From assembly GCA_900752015.1 (NCBI GenBank), contig CAADTZ010000109.1:1-8332 (forward strand): 8,332 bases of DNA, given 5' to 3'. The notes beneath the pieces are model-generated. The model made no database searches, was not told where the DNA came from, and saw only the letters and a list, made by a program, of their open reading frames with translations. This DNA is from an uncultured Collinsella sp. GTDB lineage: Bacteria; Actinomycetota; Coriobacteriia; Coriobacteriales; Coriobacteriaceae. Positions 5,745 through 8,332 of this stretch are shown piece after piece; within the stretch, counting starts at the first letter, position 1, and each line of letters opens with the position of its first letter. A program made the position numbers and the translations under genes.

Positions 5745-7832
5745 ATGGCCGATCTTACTGACCGCTTCGGGACCATGGTGTTCTCTGAGGAAGTCATGAA
5801 GGACTACCTCCCCAAGGACATTTGGAAGCGCCTTGCTGCAACCCTCGAGGGCGGTGAGCCGCTCGACCTGGATGTGGCCAACGCCGTTGCCCATGCCATG
5901 AAGGTCTGGGCCATCTCCAAGGGCGCGACGCACTACGCACATTGGTTCCAGCCTCTTTCGGGCATTACTTCCGAGAAGCACGACAGCTTCCTGGAGCCCA
6001 ACCACGACGGCACCGCCATTACCAAGTTTACGGGCAAGAACCTCATCCAGGGCGAGCCGGACGCCTCCAGCTTCCCCAACGGCGGCCTGCGCGCCACCTT
6101 CGAGGCCCGTGGCTACACCGCTTGGGATCCCACCAGCCCCGCCTTTATCAAGGACGATGTCCTGTGCATCCCCACGGCTTTCTGCTCCTACACGGGCGAG
6201 GCCCTGGACAAGAAGACCCCGCTGCTGCGTTCCATGACCGCGCTCTCGCGTGAGTCTAAGCGCGTTTTGGCGCTGTTCGGTAAGACCCCCAAGAAGGTCG
6301 TTCCTTCCGTGGGCGACGAGCAGGAGTACTTCCTGATCAAGAAGGACGCCTACCGCAAACGCAAGGACCTGGTCATCACCGGCCGCACTCTCTTTGGTGC
6401 TGCTCCCTGCAAGGGCCAGGAGCTCGAGGAGCACTACTTTGGCGCTATCCGCCCCACCGTCTCGGCTTATATGAAGGATCTGGACGATGAGCTGTGGGCG
6501 CTTGGCATTCCCGCCAAGACCAAGCACAACGAGGTTGCTCCCTGCCAGCATGAACTCGCCCCTGTCTATGGCGAGGTCAACGAGGCCATCGACCAGAATC
6601 TGGTCATGATGGAGAAGATGAAGCTCATCGCCTCCCGCCACGACTTGGTCTGCCTACTGCACGAGAAGCCCTTTGAGGGCATCAATGGTTCAGGCAAGCA
6701 CAACAACTGGTCGCTTGGCACCGAGTCCGAGAACCTGCTCGATCCGGGCGACACCCCGCTCGACAACCTGCAGTTCATCGTCTTCCTCACCGCGGTGATC
6801 GAGGCCGTCGATAACTATCAGGAGCTCCTGCGTGCCTCCGTTGCCTCGGCCGGTAACGACCATCGTCTGGGCGCCAATGAGGCTCCTCCGGCGATTATGT
6901 CCATCTTCCTGGGCGACCAGCTTACCGAGGTCGTCGAGAAGATCATCGATGGCAAGGCTTCCGTCCATGCCACGCGCGGCGTGCTCGACCTGGGCGCCGA
7001 TACCCTGCCCAAGCTGATGCAGGACAACACCGACCGCAACCGCACCTCCCCGTTTGCCTTCACCGGCAACAAGTTCGAGTTCCGTGCCTGCGGCTCCGAG
7101 CAGAACGTCTCCGACTCCAACCTGGTGCTCGATGCCGCCGTGGCCAAGTCGCTCAAGTCCTTCGCCGACGCACTCGAGGGTACGCCCGAGGATGAGTTCC
7201 AGGACGCTGCGCTCGAGTACTGCAAGAAGGTTCTGACCGACCACCAGCGCATCCTGTTCTCCGGTGACGGCTACTCCGATGAGTGGCCCGTTGAGGCCGA
7301 GAAGCGCGGCCTTGCCAACAACAAGACCACGGCCGACGCCCTGCCCGCCTTTGTTTCCGATAAGGCCATCGCGCTCTTTGAGGAGACGGGTGTCCTGACC
7401 AAGGCCGAGGCCCAGTGCCGCTACGACTGCAAGCTCGAGAAGTACAACAAGCTCATGAACATCGAGGCTACCACGATGGTTCGCGAGGCGCGTCGTACCT
7501 ATCGCCCGGTCATTACCGCCTATGCCACCAAGGTCGCTAAGGGCCTTGAGACTATTCGTGCCGCCGGTGCCGAGGCCGCCATGCAGTGCGAGCAGAACAC
7601 GCTCAACAAGCTCTGCAACGGTATCACCACCATCAACGACTCCATCAAGGCACTCGACGCCGTGCATCAGAAGGCTGAGGCCCTCGATGGCCAGGAGCAG
7701 GCCAACGTGTACGCGCACGAGGTCGTTCCCGCTATGGATGCGCTGCGTGCCGCCGTGGACGCCATGGAGGAGATCGTGGCAGCCGACTACTGGCCGGTTC
7801 CGACCTACGACGACATCCTGTTCTACGTGTAG
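5745..7832 (+). CDS. glnN: Glutamine synthetase type III
   Basis: 695 residues, the usual size of GSIII (about 700) and far longer than GSI (~450). It condenses glutamate and ammonium with ATP to glutamine in the cytosol; known GSIII enzymes are dodecamers. The GSIII N-terminal signature HWFQPLSGITSEKHDSF (66-82) and GGLRATFEARGYTAWDPTS (113-131) are clear. The catalytic fold shows GDEQEYF (190-196), NEVAPCQHELAP (262-273), the nucleotide/glutamate loop GINGSGKHNNWSL (312-324) and FEFRACGS (444-451) with Arg447. The C-terminal ~130 residues are helical, as expected for this class. No truncation or frame break is seen. It is single-gene, bounded by a divergent operon and its own terminator, so likely monocistronic. 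Its structured leader suggests regulation, perhaps by nitrogen supply. Confidence 0.96.
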   Translation: MADLTDRFGTMVFSEEVMKDYLPKDIWKRLAATLEGGEPLDLDVANAVAHAMKVWAISKGATHYAHWFQPLSGITSEKHDSFLEPNHDGTAITKFTGKNLIQGEPDASSFPNGGLRATFEARGYTAWDPTSPAFIKDDVLCIPTAFCSYTGEALDKKTPLLRSMTALSRESKRVLALFGKTPKKVVPSVGDEQEYFLIKKDAYRKRKDLVITGRTLFGAAPCKGQELEEHYFGAIRPTVSAYMKDLDDELWALGIPAKTKHNEVAPCQHELAPVYGEVNEAIDQNLVMMEKMKLIASRHDLVCLLHEKPFEGINGSGKHNNWSLGTESENLLDPGDTPLDNLQFIVFLTAVIEAVDNYQELLRASVASAGNDHRLGANEAPPAIMSIFLGDQLTEVVEKIIDGKASVHATRGVLDLGADTLPKLMQDNTDRNRTSPFAFTGNKFEFRACGSEQNVSDSNLVLDAAVAKSLKSFADALEGTPEDEFQDAALEYCKKVLTDHQRILFSGDGYSDEWPVEAEKRGLANNKTTADALPAFVSDKAIALFEETGVLTKAEAQCRYDCKLEKYNKLMNIEATTMVREARRTYRPVITAYATKVAKGLETIRAAGAEAAMQCEQNTLNKLCNGITTINDSIKALDAVHQKAEALDGQEQANVYAHEVVPAMDALRAAVDAMEEIVAADYWPVPTYDDILFYV

Positions 7833-7863
7833 GGCGTAACTGACATATCGTCACGGTATTGAG

Positions 7864-7899
7864 CCGGGGTCCGCATCATGCGGACCCCGGTTTTTGTTT
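7864..7899 (+). terminator. Intrinsic terminator of glnN
   Basis: A perfect 12-bp GC-rich stem, CCGGGGTCCGCA (7864-7875) with TGCGGACCCCGG (7879-7890), has a 3-base loop and is followed directly by TTTTTGTTT. It starts 31 bases after the glnN stop. Confidence 0.95.
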
Positions 7900-7954
7900 G
7901 CGAAGGGCGCTTTGAAGCCCGTTTTACCGCCGATTTGCCTAGGTATAAAGGGTT

Positions 7955-8173
7955 GTGGGCAAAAAACGTCAAATATGAGTACTGTCACAAGTCCTGTAGC
8001 ATTATTTATTTGCAAAATATGCAGTGTTACGCAACATATGTCCAAGTACTTAGCCGATAAACGTCTGCAATTCTTCCGCCGTAGGACGCCTGACGTCTTT
8101 ATCGTCTTCTGAAGGCATGAAATTGCTGTTACTAAAATGGTAACAGTACTCATATTTGCTATTTTTTGCCCAC
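7955..8173. repeat. 219-base segment with 34-base inverted-repeat ends (MITE-like candidate)
   Basis: The left arm (7955-7988), starting GTGGGCAAAAAA, and the reverse complement of the right arm (8140-8173) match at 30 of 34 positions, sharing GTGGGCAAAAAA and AAATATGAGTACTGT. The four differences are three in CGTC versus TAGC and one near the inner end. The interior is AT-rich against a GC-rich genome and has only trivial reading frames, the best being a 22-codon minus-strand frame ending ...AEELQTFIG. Inner dyads include CTGTTAC/GTAACAG (8126-8146) and a 13/11-base pair at 8055-8065 and 8092-8104. No clear target duplication flanks it. Size and repeat ends fit a miniature non-autonomous element, but a long structured RNA or paired regulatory site is possible. 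Confidence 0.55.
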
Positions 8174-8181
8174 TGGCTTTG

Positions 8182-8231
8182 CGATGATGCCGTGATCCGC
8201 ACCCTGCCGGGTTCGAATCCCGGCATATCGG
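8182..8231 (+). pseudogene. tRNA 3' end fragment (T arm and acceptor strand)
   Basis: CCGGG-TTCGAAT-CCCGG (8207-8223) is a canonical T arm with a 5-bp stem and 7-base loop. It is followed by seven bases for the acceptor strand (CATATCG, 8224-8230) and a discriminator G, without an encoded CCA. No D arm or matching seven-base 5' acceptor strand lies at tRNA distance upstream; the inverted-repeat segment ends at 8173 instead. GTGATCC (8192-8198) recalls a histidine anticodon loop, but the flanking stem pairs at only three of five positions and position 33 is not T, so identity is not assigned. It could be a tRNA broken by the upstream element, or a tRNA-derived attachment site scar. Confidence 0.55.
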
Positions 8232-8235
8232 TAGC

Positions 8236-8254
8236 AAAAAGCCCGCCACCGCGG
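8236..8254. other. Half of a GC-rich terminator cut by the IS
   Basis: AAAAAGCCCGCCACCGCGG is typical of one arm of a bidirectional terminator (A-run, GC arm), and on the minus strand it ends GGCGGGCTTTTT. The expected second arm GGTGGCGGGC is missing because the IS end begins at 8255. Immediately after a tRNA 3' end this is a natural place for a terminator. The reading is an inference from the half that remains. Confidence 0.35.
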
Positions 8255-8332
8255 TGAACTGCGCCCCAAATCTTGGACGCCCTAAATAGCGACTAGGCCG
8301 CGAGGGCCTGATTCCGGAACTCCTCCGGGGTC
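8255..8332 (-). mobile_element. IS3-family insertion sequence, right end only
   Basis: TGAACTGCGCCCCAAATCTT (8255-8274), continuing GGACGCCCT, matches the TGAACTGC-CCCCAAA...TTGGAC type of terminal repeat found in IS3-family (IS150-like) elements. It faces a transposase C-terminus ending ten bases further in. The rest of the element, including the other end and any 3-4 base target duplication, lies outside the window. Confidence 0.7.
8293..8332 (-). CDS. IS3-family transposase, C-terminal end only
   Basis: The last 12 codons, TPEEFRNQALAA followed by TAG, read leftward from the right edge. The sequence resembles the end of IS3-family OrfB integrase-type transposases (TPxEFR/YR near the C-terminus), after the DDE catalytic core. 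The position, just inside the TGAACTGC terminal repeat, supports this. Too little is present to judge whether the gene is intact. Confidence 0.65.
   Translation of the reverse strand, partial: TPEEFRNQALAA

Noticed and set aside
5694..7718. Two long minus-strand frames opposite glnN (5694-6641 and 6690-7718)
   Set aside because: Same antisense codon-bias effect; glnN has complete family motifs on the other strand, and the antisense products are low-complexity Leu/Gly/Val-rich.
7905..7924. Second terminator after glnN (GGGC...GCCCGTTTT)
   Set aside because: The stem is only four base pairs and the strong terminator is already 15 bases upstream.
7955..8173. Retron-like RNA, because inverted repeats flank a ~150-base interior
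   Set aside because: There is no reverse transcriptase or other partner gene in the window.
7844..8230. CATATCG at 7844-7850 and 8224-8230 as attachment-site direct repeats
   Set aside because: Seven shared bases with unrelated flanks are within chance; no integrase lies between them.
7851..8249. A 132-codon minus-strand frame downstream of glnN
   Set aside because: It runs through the tRNA fragment, both inverted repeats and the glnN terminator, and has no ribosome site or family resemblance.

Overview
The window reads like the chromosome of a moderately high-GC anaerobe of the Coriobacteriia type (Collinsella-like). This is an inference from protein style, a split cobalamin methionine synthase, a type III glutamine synthetase and codon usage that nearly avoids TTA, CTA and TCA. 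No single marker proves the taxon. Most of the window is ordinary metabolism. I found no defence system, CRISPR array or undescribed multi-gene system. The unusual material is confined to the last ~440 bases.

Left part, minus strand: transcription runs leftward from about 5360. metF (4446-5318), a stand-alone MetH activation protein (3658-4446) and a short-form metH (1090-3648) are packed with a 1-base overlap and a 9-base gap, so they are very probably one operon. MetF makes 5-methyl-tetrahydrofolate. MetH moves the methyl group through cobalamin to homocysteine. The separate activation protein supplies the AdoMet-dependent rescue of oxidised cobalamin that is a C-terminal domain in E. coli MetH. 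A long hairpin at 1027-1064 separates this operon from a PFL/DUF711 (UPF0210) family gene that runs off the left edge (1-981).

Centre: a 426-base divergent intergenic region (5319-5744) holds the likely metF promoter, three ATACCA/TGGTAT half-sites (two of them a hairpin) and three stem-loops just ahead of glnN. One of these stem-loops is also a 36-base DNA dyad with an 11-base phased pattern reminiscent of actinobacterial GlnR sites.

Right part: glnN (5745-7832, plus strand) encodes a full-length type III glutamine synthetase and ends at a textbook intrinsic terminator (7864-7895). Beyond it lies a scarred intergenic region. It has an AT-rich ~219-base segment bounded by 34-base imperfect inverted repeats, with no credible gene inside; then the 3' end of a tRNA (T arm and acceptor strand) without its 5' half; then half of what looks like a terminator, interrupted by the end of an IS3-family insertion sequence. 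The last 12 transposase codons of that IS are visible on the minus strand at the right edge.
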